Source: Pseudomonadota bacterium
GTDB taxonomy: Bacteria; Pseudomonadota; Gammaproteobacteria; Acidiferrobacterales; UBA6901
DNA: 16,316 nucleotides
Reading direction: 5' to 3'
Assembly: GCA_021783175.1 (NCBI GenBank)
Contig: JAJXUF010000072.1
Span: 1 to 16,316, forward strand
A model generated the notes under the pieces. That model had not been told where the DNA came from, did not search any database, and worked only from the letters and a program-made list of their open reading frames with translations. Position 1 is the stretch's first letter; each line of letters opens with the position of its first letter. Of this stretch, positions 1 through 6,815 are shown piece after piece. Both the position numbers and the translations under genes were made by a program.

Positions 1-48
1 GTCGACCAGCGCGCGATCAACCCTTAGGCGAAGGCGCAGCCAGGGCAT
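1..48 (-). CDS. prmA: Ribosomal protein L11 methyltransferase, N-terminal fragment (cut by window edge)
   Basis: Only the first 16 codons are present; they read MPWLRLRLRVDRALVD and run off the left edge without a stop. PrmA proteins typically open with a MPW-x-x-L-x-L strand, as in E. coli (MPWIQLKL), and prmA commonly sits directly after accC in gammaproteobacteria. The start ATG is the complement of 46-48, with a purine-rich GGAAGAA about 6 bases upstream as ribosome binding site. PrmA trimethylates ribosomal protein L11 using S-adenosylmethionine in the cytoplasm; the catalytic domain lies outside this window. Identity rests on 16 residues plus position, so it is likely but not proven. 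Confidence 0.72.
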   Translation of the reverse strand, partial: MPWLRLRLRVDRALVD

Positions 49-81
49 GGCAGGTTCTTCCAGGTGCGCGGAAAATGATCC

Positions 82-104
82 GCTTTGCATTGGTTGCGCA
101 AAGC
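82..104 (-). other. Hairpin between accC and prmA
   Basis: GCTTTGC (82-88) and GCAAAGC (98-104) form a perfect 7-bp inverted repeat around a 9-base loop, in the 103-base gap between accC and prmA. On the minus strand it is followed by GGATCATTTT, so the T tract is weak and offset. It could slow or partly terminate transcription into prmA, or be a processing or 3'-protective stem. No function is shown by sequence alone. Confidence 0.35.
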
Positions 105-151
105 ATATGCGGCGACGACCTCCGGGCGTGCGGTGCTGGCGAGGCTGCCCG

Positions 152-1492
152 TCAGAGCCCGAGTTTCTTTTCCAGATAGTGGATGTTGACCCCGCCCGAC
201 TCGAATGCGGCATCGTTCATGATGTCCAGATGCAGCGGAATGTTGGTCTTAATGCCGTCAATGACCATTTCACTCAGCGCGATGCGCATGCGCGCCATGG
301 CGATTTCGCGATTGTCACCGTAGGCGATAAGCTTGCCGATCATCGAGTCGTAGTATGGCGGCACCACATAGTTGTTGTAGACATGCGAGTCTACGCGGAT
401 GCCAGGGCCGCCGGGCTGATGAAACTGCGTGATGCGGCCAGGAGAAGGCATGAAAGTCCGGGGATCTTCCGCGTTTATGCGGCACTCGATGGCGTGCCCG
501 CGCCACTGGATGTCCCTTTGGCGGTACGAAAGCCGCTCGCCGGACGCAATCAGGAGCTGTTCGCGCACGATATCGACGCCCGTTACCAGCTCGGTAACGG
601 GGTGCTCGACTTGAACGCGCGTGTTCATCTCGATGAAATAGAACTCGCCGTTTTCATACAGGAACTCGAAGGTTCCGGCCCCGCGGTAGCCGATCTTGCG
701 GCAAGCTTCGGCGCAGCGTTCGCCCATGCGCTGGCGCAGCTTGTCGGATATGCCGGGAGCAGGGCTTTCTTCCACGACTTTCTGATGGCGGCGCTGCATG
801 GAGCAGTCGCGCTCCCCCAGGTGGATGGCATTGCCGTGTTCGTCGGCGAGCACTTGGAACTCCACATGGCGTGGGTTTTCCAGGTATTTCTCCATGTACA
901 CGACATCATTATTGAATGCCGCCTTAGCCTCGGCGCGGGTGAGCGAGATCGCATTGCGAAGCGCCGCCTCGCTGTGAACCACGCGCATCCCCTTGCCTCC
1001 GCCGCCACCGGTCGCCTTGATGAGCACCGGATAGCCGATATTGTCGGCAAGTTTCAGGTTTTCCTCGTCATCATCCGGCAACGGTCCGTCAGACCCGGGA
1101 ACGCAGGGCACCCCCGCTTTCTTCATGGCCTTGATGGCCGAAATCTTGTCTCCCATCAAGCGGATAGTCTCGGCGCGCGGTCCAATAAAAATGAAACCGC
1201 TTTGTTCGACACGTTCTGCAAAGTCCGCGTTTTCCGACAGGAAGCCGTAACCCGGGTGGATCGCCACGGCGTCCGTAACCTCGGCAGCGCTGATGACGGC
1301 GGGAATGTTCAGGTAGCTGTCCCTCGCCTGGGCTGGACCAATGCATACCGATTCGTCGGCGAGTTTTACATATTTGGCGTCGCGGTCTGCTTCCGAATGC
1401 AGCGCCACGGTTCTGATGCCGAGCGTGCGGCATGCACGCTGTATGCGCAGCGCAATCTCACCGCGATTGGCTATGACGACTTTCTCGATCAT
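152..1492 (-). CDS. accC: Acetyl-CoA carboxylase, biotin carboxylase subunit
   Basis: The 446-residue protein matches the usual length (E. coli 449) and carries the whole ATP-grasp biotin carboxylase fold. Visible are the N-terminal [16 protein letters not shown] strand, the glycine-rich ATP lid TGGGGGKGM at 161-169, K238, the [13 protein letters not shown] loop at 289-301 with R292 and E296, and R338 in CRIN. These fall at the same numbers as the E. coli catalytic residues. The enzyme carboxylates the biotin on AccB with ATP and bicarbonate, the first half-reaction of malonyl-CoA synthesis for fatty acids, in the cytoplasm. It lies 24 bases after accB, and prmA follows. The ATG start gives the conserved MIEK N-terminus; no strong Shine-Dalgarno is seen, so coupling to accB translation is likely. 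Confidence 0.98.
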   Translation of the reverse strand: MIEKVVIANRGEIALRIQRACRTLGIRTVALHSEADRDAKYVKLADESVCIGPAQARDSYLNIPAVISAAEVTDAVAIHPGYGFLSENADFAERVEQSGFIFIGPRAETIRLMGDKISAIKAMKKAGVPCVPGSDGPLPDDDEENLKLADNIGYPVLIKATGGGGGKGMRVVHSEAALRNAISLTRAEAKAAFNNDVVYMEKYLENPRHVEFQVLADEHGNAIHLGERDCSMQRRHQKVVEESPAPGISDKLRQRMGERCAEACRKIGYRGAGTFEFLYENGEFYFIEMNTRVQVEHPVTELVTGVDIVREQLLIASGERLSYRQRDIQWRGHAIECRINAEDPRTFMPSPGRITQFHQPGGPGIRVDSHVYNNYVVPPYYDSMIGKLIAYGDNREIAMARMRIALSEMVIDGIKTNIPLHLDIMNDAAFESGGVNIHYLEKKLGL

Positions 1493-1516
1493 GGAATTGT
1501 TTAAGCGCCGGCGGAA

Positions 1517-1966
1517 TTATTCGATGACAAACAACGGTTCGCCGTACTCGACGGGCTGGCCATTTTCCTTGAGGATGGCTTTGATGGTGCCGGCCTTGTC
1601 AGCTTCGATAGGGTTAAGCATCTTCATGGCCTCAATGATGCACAGCGTTTCACCCACCTTCACTTGGCTGCCCACTTCAACAAATGGCGCCGCGTTGGGT
1701 GAAGGAGAGCGGTAGAAGCTGCCGACCATTGGCGAGGTTACCACGTGGCCGGTGGGGAGGGCTGGTGCCTCGGCTGGTTTCTCTGCAACCAGAGCAGGTG
1801 CTGGCGCCGCCATGGCCGGTGCGTGGGCCATCATCGGCGCTAGCGGCATTGCCGCAGTCATCGCGCGACTCAGGCGGATGGTTTCCTCGCCCTCGCGGAT
1901 CTCGAGTTCCGTGAGATGGGATTCCTCGAGCATCTCGATCAGCTTTTTGATTTTGCGTATGTCCAC
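1517..1966 (-). CDS. accB: Acetyl-CoA carboxylase biotin carboxyl carrier protein (BCCP)
   Basis: The 149-residue protein has three parts: an N-terminal helical segment (1-35, [13 protein letters not shown]), a flexible Ala/Pro/Met linker (about 36-72), and the C-terminal biotinyl domain. The domain keeps the 'thumb' ([10 protein letters not shown], 84-93) and the biotinylation motif EAMKM with K115 as the lysine modified by BirA. BCCP carries carboxybiotin from AccC to the AccAD carboxyltransferase. The start codon is GTG (complement of 1964-1966), preceded by AGGA. That Shine-Dalgarno overlaps the TAG stop of aroQ, so translation is probably coupled to aroQ. A GTG start and a non-ideal ribosome site may help set AccB dosage, which is autoregulated in some bacteria; that is inference. 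Confidence 0.97.
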   Translation of the reverse strand: MDIRKIKKLIEMLEESHLTELEIREGEETIRLSRAMTAAMPLAPMMAHAPAMAAPAPALVAEKPAEAPALPTGHVVTSPMVGSFYRSPSPNAAPFVEVGSQVKVGETLCIIEAMKMLNPIEADKAGTIKAILKENGQPVEYGEPLFVIE

Positions 1967-1975
1967 AATGTCGTC

Positions 1976-2416
1976 CTATTTTTTTAGGTACTGAATGGCG
2001 GCAGCGAGAGCCAGTTCATAGCCTTGCGCTCCCAGGCCCGTTATGACGCCAACCGCCAGATCGGAGAAATAAGAATGGTGGCGAAATGACTCACGGGCAT
2101 GAACATTGGAAATGTGTACTTCAATAAAAGGGATTCCCGCGGCTGCCAGCGCGTCGCGCAAGGCAATGCTTGTGTGGGTGAAGGCAGCCGGGTTGAGCAC
2201 GATGAAGGCAACTTTCTGTTCCATCGCCTGGTGTACCCGCTGCACCAGCTCGTGTTCAGCATTGCTTTGAAAGAAACTCGCGTGATGGCCGGCAGCCTTG
2301 GCTAGGCCACCGAGCGCGGCATTGATGGCATCAAGGCCGGTTGTGCCGTAGTAGTCAGGCTCACGCTTGCCAAGCAGGTTGAGGTTGGGTCCGTTGAGTA
2401 CCAGTATTTCGGCCAT
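1976..2416 (-). CDS. aroQ: Type II 3-dehydroquinate dehydratase
   Basis: At 146 residues this is the usual size of the dodecameric type II enzyme. It shows the opening motif [18 protein letters not shown], with R18 and the catalytic Y23. Also present are [10 protein letters not shown] (48-57), NPAAFTHTS with N75 and H81, and the [17 protein letters not shown] region with H101, R108 and R112. It dehydrates 3-dehydroquinate to 3-dehydroshikimate, step three of chorismate synthesis. It heads the aroQ-accB-accC set; the stop codon is 9 bases before accB. An AAGGA lies very close to the ATG (about 3 bases), a short spacing for a ribosome site. The last sense codons are CTA AAA AAA before TAG, so the gene ends in a seven-A run. 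Confidence 0.97.
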   Translation of the reverse strand: MAEILVLNGPNLNLLGKREPDYYGTTGLDAINAALGGLAKAAGHHASFFQSNAEHELVQRVHQAMEQKVAFIVLNPAAFTHTSIALRDALAAAGIPFIEVHISNVHARESFRHHSYFSDLAVGVITGLGAQGYELALAAAIQYLKK

Positions 2417-2495
2417 TTTCCTTCATCCGGCGGGAAACTGGGCGCGACTTCGCGCGAATACGCCGCCAACTGCTGCGATTTCAATCTGGCGGCGG

Positions 2496-2524
2496 ATGGT
2501 ACGCACCCCGCAAGTATTTGTCCA
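2496..2524 (-). promoter_or_regulatory. Possible sigma-70 promoter for aroQ-accB-accC
   Basis: On the minus strand TGGACA (complement of 2519-2524) and TACCAT (complement of 2496-2501) are separated by exactly 17 bases. They match five and four of six consensus positions. The site lies about 80 bases upstream of the aroQ start, inside the 201-base gap after tlpA, the only sizeable gap in the left block. This is a by-eye call without scoring; a second weaker pair (TTGAAA-18-TATTCG) lies slightly closer to aroQ. Confidence 0.35.
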
Positions 2525-2598
2525 GTTCTCCGCGGTTACCGTCCAGATCGGCGGAGTTCCACTCAGCCTCTGTGAAGACATGAAAATCTGTCTAGGGT

Positions 2599-2613
2599 GC
2601 GGCCGCGGGCCGC
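2599..2613 (-). other. GC-rich hairpin just after tlpA
   Basis: Starting five bases beyond the tlpA stop, GCGGCC and GGCCGC form a 6-bp all-GC stem with a 3-base loop. On the minus strand a TTTT occurs only about 12 bases later. It may be a weak terminator separating cutA-dsbD-tlpA from aroQ, or a chance palindrome in GC-rich DNA. Confidence 0.25.
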
Positions 2614-2617
2614 CGTT

Positions 2618-3139
2618 TCAGGAGGCCGGCTTGAGGTAGGGCTGAATCTTTCGGTCAAGCTCTGACTGAGTGAAAGCACCGAGCTGGCTGCCAACGACAT
2701 GGCCTTGGCCATCGATGATGATGCTGTAGGGCAGGCTGCCGTCCGGATCGCCGTAGCGCGACATGAGCGCCAACCCGTCCTGCTCTCCCAACAGCACCGG
2801 GTAGTTCATGCCTTCTGCTGCGTAGAAACGCATTACGTCCGCGGGTTTGTCCACCGCCACGCCGATGATCTGCAGGCCGCGCCGGCCAAACTGCTGTTGG
2901 GCCTTGATGAAAACCGGGATTTCCTCTCGGCAGGGTGGGCACCAGGTAGCCCAAAAGTTGACGATGCGCAGTTTGCCCTGCCAGTCGCCAATGCTGCGAT
3001 TCTTGCCGTGTATGTCAGGCAGGCTGAAAGAAACGACCTGCGCGCTGTTCGGCTCCCCGTGGTGCAGATCCGATCCCATCCAATATCCGGCCACGCCGGC
3101 CAACAGGGCCAGCGCTGCGAACAAGAGGTATTTCTTCAT
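2618..3139 (-). CDS. TlpA/ResA-type membrane-anchored thioredoxin-like protein
   Basis: The 173-residue protein has an N-terminal hydrophobic segment (about 5-22) after MKKY, acting as an uncleaved anchor or signal peptide. A TlpA-like thioredoxin fold follows: FSLPDIHGK strand, then the active site WATWCPPCREE with C67 and C70, and the cis-proline region GSLPYSIII near 135-142. Such proteins reduce periplasmic disulfides, often on apocytochrome c or other partners, and receive electrons from DsbD or CcdA. The start ATG overlaps the dsbD stop (ATGA), so it is translationally coupled to its likely electron donor. That makes it a good candidate DsbD substrate; the final target is unknown. It could alternatively be named DsbE/CcmG-like, but no cytochrome c maturation genes are nearby. 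Confidence 0.92.
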   Translation of the reverse strand: MKKYLLFAALALLAGVAGYWMGSDLHHGEPNSAQVVSFSLPDIHGKNRSIGDWQGKLRIVNFWATWCPPCREEIPVFIKAQQQFGRRGLQIIGVAVDKPADVMRFYAAEGMNYPVLLGEQDGLALMSRYGDPDGSLPYSIIIDGQGHVVGSQLGAFTQSELDRKIQPYLKPAS

Positions 3140-5451
3140 GGTTGGGTCGCCGTGCTATCCAAGGGTTGAGGGGTGCCGCCACTATCCGGTTGAGCTTGGC
3201 GCAGGGTGGCCAGGAACTCATCAGCCGAGCGATAGCCGTAGAATTGCAGCTGATTCAGCTCCTTACCATCGGCCGAGAACAGCAGCACCGCGGGTGGTCC
3301 GAGAACGCCGAAGTGCTGTTTGATGGCCTGCGAGTCAGCGTCGGTGTCAGTGACATCTGCCTGCAGCGTTACAAAATGGTCGAGTGCTGCGCGCACCCGC
3401 GGATCGGAAAACGTGCCACGCTGCAGCAGTATGCAGTCGGTACACCAGGTGGCAAAGAAATCCAATACCACGGGCTTGTGCGCGGCACGTGCCGCCGCTA
3501 GGGCCGATTCGACATCGTCGAGCTTCGTGAGGCGGCGAAAAAGCGGAGCGGTTGCGGTTTGGCTCGCCGGTGTGCCTTCCGTGCTGACGCTGGGCAGGCT
3601 GGCGCGCGGAAGCGGATCAAGTACGTCGCGCTTACCGCTCAGGCCGCCGATAAGGGCAAGAACGCCCCAGATCAACATCACCGTGCCGACGCCCTTCCAT
3701 AGGTATTTCCAGCCACCGGCATCTTTCGTCAGCGTCTGCGTGGCACCGAGATAGACACCAGTGACAATGAGCAGCGCGGCCCACAACAGCAACACCGGCA
3801 CTTGCGGCAGGGAGCCAAGGAAGTAGATCGCCACCCCCAGCAGCAGTACGCCAAAAATATGTTTCACCCGATCCATCCACGGACCGGCCTTAGGCAGCAG
3901 AAAGCCGGCGCCGATGCCTATGGCGATAAGAATCACGCCCATGCCCATGGCGATGGAAAACATTATCGCGCCACCGAGAACCGGATTGCGGCTGGAAATA
4001 GAGAATTCCAGCGCTGAGATCAGCAGCGGCGACACGCACGCACCGACGATGAGTGCGGAAAACAGACCAAGCGCAAAAGTGCCGAAGAACGCTCCGCCTT
4101 TGACGCGGTGGCTATTCTTGTGGATTGCGTGGCTATGCCGATGCAAGTGGGACTGGATGAATGCCGGTACTTGGAGTTCGTAGAAGCCGAACATGGACAG
4201 TGCCAGCAGCACGAAAATCGCGCTGAACAGTCCGATCGCGTACGGATTCTGGAAATATGCCTGCAGCTGGCCGCCAGTGGCGCCAGCCAGAACCCCAGCG
4301 GCAGTGTAAGTCACTGCTGTGCCGAGAACATAAGTCAGCGACAGCAGTCCAGAGTGCAGTTTGGTGATATTGCGATCGCCTTGGCCGACGATAATGCTCG
4401 ATAGGATGGGTATCATCGGCAGAACGCAAGGCGTGAAGGTCAACAGCAGGCCGGTGCCGAAAGCGGCCAGCATGGCTACCACGTAGGTCTTGAGACTCAC
4501 GGGCGCTGGTGTCTCGCCGGACGCCGGAACCGACGCTGCTGCGGTCGCGTTGCCCCCCGATAGGGGCACGGCGATCGTCTTGGAAACAGGGGGATAGCAA
4601 ATGCCTTTTTCCGCGCAACCTTGGTAGCTCGCGTTGAGCTGGATTGCGCTCACGCCGGATGTATCTCCCTGCAGCGGCAGAGTGACGTCGATCGGGTGGT
4701 CATAAATCTCGGTCTTGCCGATGTATGGATCGACTTTCACCCGGGCGGGCGGCATCTTATAAGTAGCTAACGTGATCCCGGGAGCGGAAACCAGGTTGAA
4801 GTGAATTTTGTCGCGATAGAGATAGTAACCCGGCGCAATCGCGATATGCGCTAGCAAAGTATGAGTATCTTGAGCGGAGACCTGGAGCTGAAATGCTTGG
4901 TCAGGTTGCAGAAACCCCTGCTCTCCCGCGGCCGGAGCGGCATCGTTCGGGGTGGCGCTGGCCTGCTGTTTTTCAGCGCGTTGACGCTCAGCTGCCGACA
5001 GATGCAGCGGCGGGAGCGTGAAATCTACGATTTTGACAAGTGGGGGATAGCAGACTCCGAGATCCGCACAACCCTGGGCGGTAACTTGCATTTTGACCGT
5101 GCGGGATTCAGGGTCATTGCGCGACAACGGTAGCAGTACAGTGACCCCGTTGCGGTAGGTTACTACATCACCCAAAAACTCATCATGTTTGCGGATGCCT
5201 TCGGGAAAAACGGGGTTCTTGAGGGTGAAACCATCACTCAGTATTTGAAATTTGAACTTGTCGCGATACAGGTAGTATCCCTTGGCGATCTTCCAATGTA
5301 CGGCCACGGTGTCGGCATTGCGCACCTGGCTGCTGAGCGCGAATGCCTTGTCGGCGTTGAGAAGTGAATCCTGCCCAAAATCAGCGTAGGCAGCGGGTAC
5401 CGTGACCAGGGACGCGCCCACGGCCAGCAAGGCGAAAAGCAAGTGTTTCAT
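3136..5451 (-). CDS. dsbD: Thiol:disulfide interchange protein DsbD with duplicated N-terminal domain
   Basis: DsbD moves electrons from cytoplasmic thioredoxin across the inner membrane to periplasmic thiol proteins. This one has 771 residues against 565 in E. coli. Residues 1-23 form a signal peptide ending AYA. Two N-terminal alpha domains follow in tandem (about 34-145 and 185-296). Each has GYYLYRDK and a Cys pair: C128/C134 in QGCADLGVCYPP and C279/C285 in QGCAEKGICYPP. The membrane domain (about 322-605, eight helices) keeps C342 in TPCVLP and C472 in GACVSP. The C-terminal thioredoxin domain has C670/C673 in WCTDC. A His-rich loop (435-448, six His) lies between membrane helices. The start overlaps the cutA stop by ATGA, and tlpA overlaps the end. 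The extra alpha domain accounts for the added length. Confidence 0.96.
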   Translation of the reverse strand: MKHLLFALLAVGASLVTVPAAYADFGQDSLLNADKAFALSSQVRNADTVAVHWKIAKGYYLYRDKFKFQILSDGFTLKNPVFPEGIRKHDEFLGDVVTYRNGVTVLLPLSRNDPESRTVKMQVTAQGCADLGVCYPPLVKIVDFTLPPLHLSAAERQRAEKQQASATPNDAAPAAGEQGFLQPDQAFQLQVSAQDTHTLLAHIAIAPGYYLYRDKIHFNLVSAPGITLATYKMPPARVKVDPYIGKTEIYDHPIDVTLPLQGDTSGVSAIQLNASYQGCAEKGICYPPVSKTIAVPLSGGNATAAASVPASGETPAPVSLKTYVVAMLAAFGTGLLLTFTPCVLPMIPILSSIIVGQGDRNITKLHSGLLSLTYVLGTAVTYTAAGVLAGATGGQLQAYFQNPYAIGLFSAIFVLLALSMFGFYELQVPAFIQSHLHRHSHAIHKNSHRVKGGAFFGTFALGLFSALIVGACVSPLLISALEFSISSRNPVLGGAIMFSIAMGMGVILIAIGIGAGFLLPKAGPWMDRVKHIFGVLLLGVAIYFLGSLPQVPVLLLWAALLIVTGVYLGATQTLTKDAGGWKYLWKGVGTVMLIWGVLALIGGLSGKRDVLDPLPRASLPSVSTEGTPASQTATAPLFRRLTKLDDVESALAAARAAHKPVVLDFFATWCTDCILLQRGTFSDPRVRAALDHFVTLQADVTDTDADSQAIKQHFGVLGPPAVLLFSADGKELNQLQFYGYRSADEFLATLRQAQPDSGGTPQPLDSTATQP

Positions 5452-5777
5452 GCATTAATTTCCGGGTTGTTCAGCCAATTCAAAAATGCGGGCAGACCGT
5501 CCGCGATTGGGACTGCGATAATCTCAGGAAGTTCGTACGGATGCAGCGCCAGGATCCGCTCCTGAATAGAAGCATAGCGGGAAGATTGAGATTTGATCAG
5601 TACAAGGTGTTCGGAGACGCTCTCGATTTTGCCTTTCCAAGTATATATCGACTGCATCGGCGGCAGAATGTTGACACAGCTCGCCAGACCTTCGGCCACA
5701 AGCGTTTGTGCGAGATTGCTGGCCGATTGGGCGTCGGGGAGGTTGGTCATTACCAGCTGAAAGAGGCTATTTGTCAT
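5448..5777 (-). CDS. cutA: Divalent-cation tolerance protein CutA
   Basis: The 109-residue protein has the CutA1 signature: SCVNILPPMQSIYTWKGKIE (33-52) and HPYELPEIIAVPI (79-91), with the usual full length. CutA forms PII-like trimers in the cytoplasm and was linked to copper and other metal tolerance in E. coli, where cutA also sits directly upstream of dsbD (once named cutA2). Here the stop overlaps the dsbD start (ATGA), so the pair is one transcription and translation unit. The ATG start has no clear Shine-Dalgarno in the bases before it. A promoter was not convincing by eye; the upstream region is occupied by inverted repeats and a plus-strand terminator. Confidence 0.95.
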   Translation of the reverse strand: MTNSLFQLVMTNLPDAQSASNLAQTLVAEGLASCVNILPPMQSIYTWKGKIESVSEHLVLIKSQSSRYASIQERILALHPYELPEIIAVPIADGLPAFLNWLNNPEINA

Positions 5778-5814
5778 AGATGGAAACCAATCGACTCTGA
5801 AGCGGTCTCATATT

Positions 5815-5908
5815 CGGTCCGAACGATTGGCCGCCTACGCGGCTTTCGGACTCCTCCTTTATGTGGTTAGGGTGACATTGCACTGCGTCTTGTCACCCCC
5901 TTTTTTTT
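5815..5908 (+). ncRNA. Possible small RNA or structured leader ending at an intrinsic terminator
   Basis: Two stacked structures precede a perfect terminator on the plus strand. An outer stem pairs GTCCGAA (5817-5823) with TTCGGAC (5845-5851). Inside it GCCGC (5830-5834) pairs with GCGGC (5839-5843). The linker to the terminator carries TCCTCCTTT (5852-5860), complementary to a Shine-Dalgarno sequence and likely single-stranded. No plus-strand gene lies upstream, so the terminator must serve a non-coding or antisense transcript that begins near or within the 5' end of cutA. No convincing -10/-35 pair was found, and no known RNA family was recognised. Confidence 0.35.
5870..5908 (+). terminator. 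Intrinsic terminator, plus strand, with no gene upstream
   Basis: GGGTGACA (5870-5877) pairs perfectly with TGTCACCC (5891-5898) around a 13-base loop, followed after CC by eight consecutive T (5901-5908). The T run is downstream of the stem only on the plus strand, so it terminates plus-strand transcription. All genes to the left are on the minus strand, which makes this an orphan terminator. Confidence 0.7.
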
Positions 5909-6122
5909 GCCTTTTTCCTGATGTCGGTTGCCCGCCGCCATTCCGCAGCCCGTCATGGCCAAAGTGCCATTCTGGAACCTCTAGAGCACTATAAAGACAC
6001 TCCGACTGGCGAAATTATTTCAAAAATGGGACACACGGGGGGGTTGCCGGCAACGAATCCGCACGCCAACTGCGCTTCTGCGGGTCTCCGTTTTCCCTAA
6101 GTAATTGATTGCAAGGCATTAT

Positions 6123-6128
6123 TATAAT
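6123..6128 (+). promoter_or_regulatory. Candidate -10 box for the 51-codon frame
   Basis: A perfect TATAAT lies 25 bases upstream of the GTG start at 6154, in an AT-rich patch. There is no good -35 at 16-18 bases (the hexamer there is roughly AGTAAT) and no TG extension, so the promoter is only half supported. Confidence 0.35.
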
Positions 6129-6153
6129 CCAGCGATTACTTTAAAGGATTGCC

Positions 6154-6309
6154 GTGCGGAAACTCATCCCAACGCTGTTTGACGCCGTGAGGTCACAAAG
6201 AACCGCCGTGGGTGAAGTGGTTACTGACTTCGCGGTTGTAAGTCTCAATGCCAATTCGGGTTGCGCCTGCATGTCCTCATCTGGTTATCAAGTGGCTAGT
6301 CTCGGTTAA
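6154..6309 (+). CDS. Possible small protein, 51 residues, function unknown
   Basis: The frame starts with GTG, preceded five bases upstream by AAAGGA (6143-6148), and ends at TAA (6307-6309). A perfect TATAAT box sits at 6123-6128, which would give a leader of about 20 bases. The predicted product begins MRKLIPTLFDAVRSQ and contains a CAC motif (residues 39-41) near the C-terminus. There is no signal peptide or clear membrane segment, and I do not recognise the family. The combination of -10 box, ribosome site and start is better than chance, but the frame is short and could be a gene remnant. Confidence 0.3.
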   Translation: MRKLIPTLFDAVRSQRTAVGEVVTDFAVVSLNANSGCACMSSSGYQVASLG

Positions 6310-6735
6310 TAGACGGATAGATCATGACAGAGAAGGGTGCATACCGGGTGTGCAAACTCTGATGCATTTCTTGCATGCGCTCGTTGCTGGAGCGAAAACC
6401 AAGCTTCCACACGGTGTTTAATTCTGCCCGATCGGGAGTACCGGCTTTGTCCGGAAGGGCTGACAAGATAGTGGCCAGAGTTGCAAAACAGCTGTCGCGT
6501 GCCAATTAAGTCTGCCAGTCGTGCCTATGCATTTGCTTGATCTTCTTCAGGTTGCCTAATTCCCTGTGCCTGGCCACGACGACCCGAAGACCGACCGTCG
6601 TCAGCAATTGGGGCATTAATTTTGAGAGTCTTCCATCAATAACTGCGACCGGACCCGCGAATCAAGCAATTCCTGGTTTGCCCGCCTTCGGCACCGGTCC
6701 GCAAGATTGCCGTACCTCTTCAACTTTCGATAACG

Positions 6736-6763
6736 CCTGTGGACGGACTTCGCCGCCCACAGG
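6736..6763 (-). terminator. Terminator-like hairpin downstream of the propeller gene
   Basis: On the minus strand CCTGTGGGCGG and CCGTCCACAGG form an 11-bp stem (one G-U pair) with a 6-base loop CGAAGT, about 53 bases past the stop at 6816. On the plus strand the same position is an A-C mismatch, so the structure favours a minus-strand RNA. No T tract follows, so it may act as a 3'-end stabiliser or a Rho-dependent stop instead. Confidence 0.35.
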
Positions 6764-6815
6764 GTTACCTATACCACACCAGCTCTACGCCCGCAGGCAT
6801 TTCAAGCTCTTGTTA

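Larger units (their letters stand above)
5909..6815. other. Mostly non-coding accessory stretch between cutA and the propeller gene
   Basis: Apart from the 51-codon frame at 6154-6309 and the hairpin at 6736-6763, no recognisable gene was found. A 69-codon minus-strand frame (6296-6505) starts with TTG directly after a stop and has no ribosome binding site; its codon pattern is plausible but its product matched nothing I know. A plus-strand frame beginning at 6537 runs into the antisense of the next gene and has no start signals. No insertion sequence ends, direct repeats or tRNA were seen. The stretch reads as decayed or acquired DNA. Confidence 0.5.

Noticed and set aside
47..1504. 485-codon plus-strand open frame
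   Set aside because: It is the antisense of accC, whose product matches the family from end to end; the plus-strand translation resembles nothing known.
5660..5700. TTGACA at 5671 as promoter for the orphan small RNA
   Set aside because: No -10-like hexamer occurs at 16-18 bases; the match is probably incidental within cutA.
6030..6060. Possible sigma-54 site or transposon end near TGGGACACACGGGGGGG
   Set aside because: GG and GC elements are not at -24/-12 spacing, and no second inverted copy or transposase was found.
6296..6505. 69-codon minus-strand frame
   Set aside because: TTG start directly after a stop, no ribosome site, no family recognised; kept only as a note in the intergenic entry.
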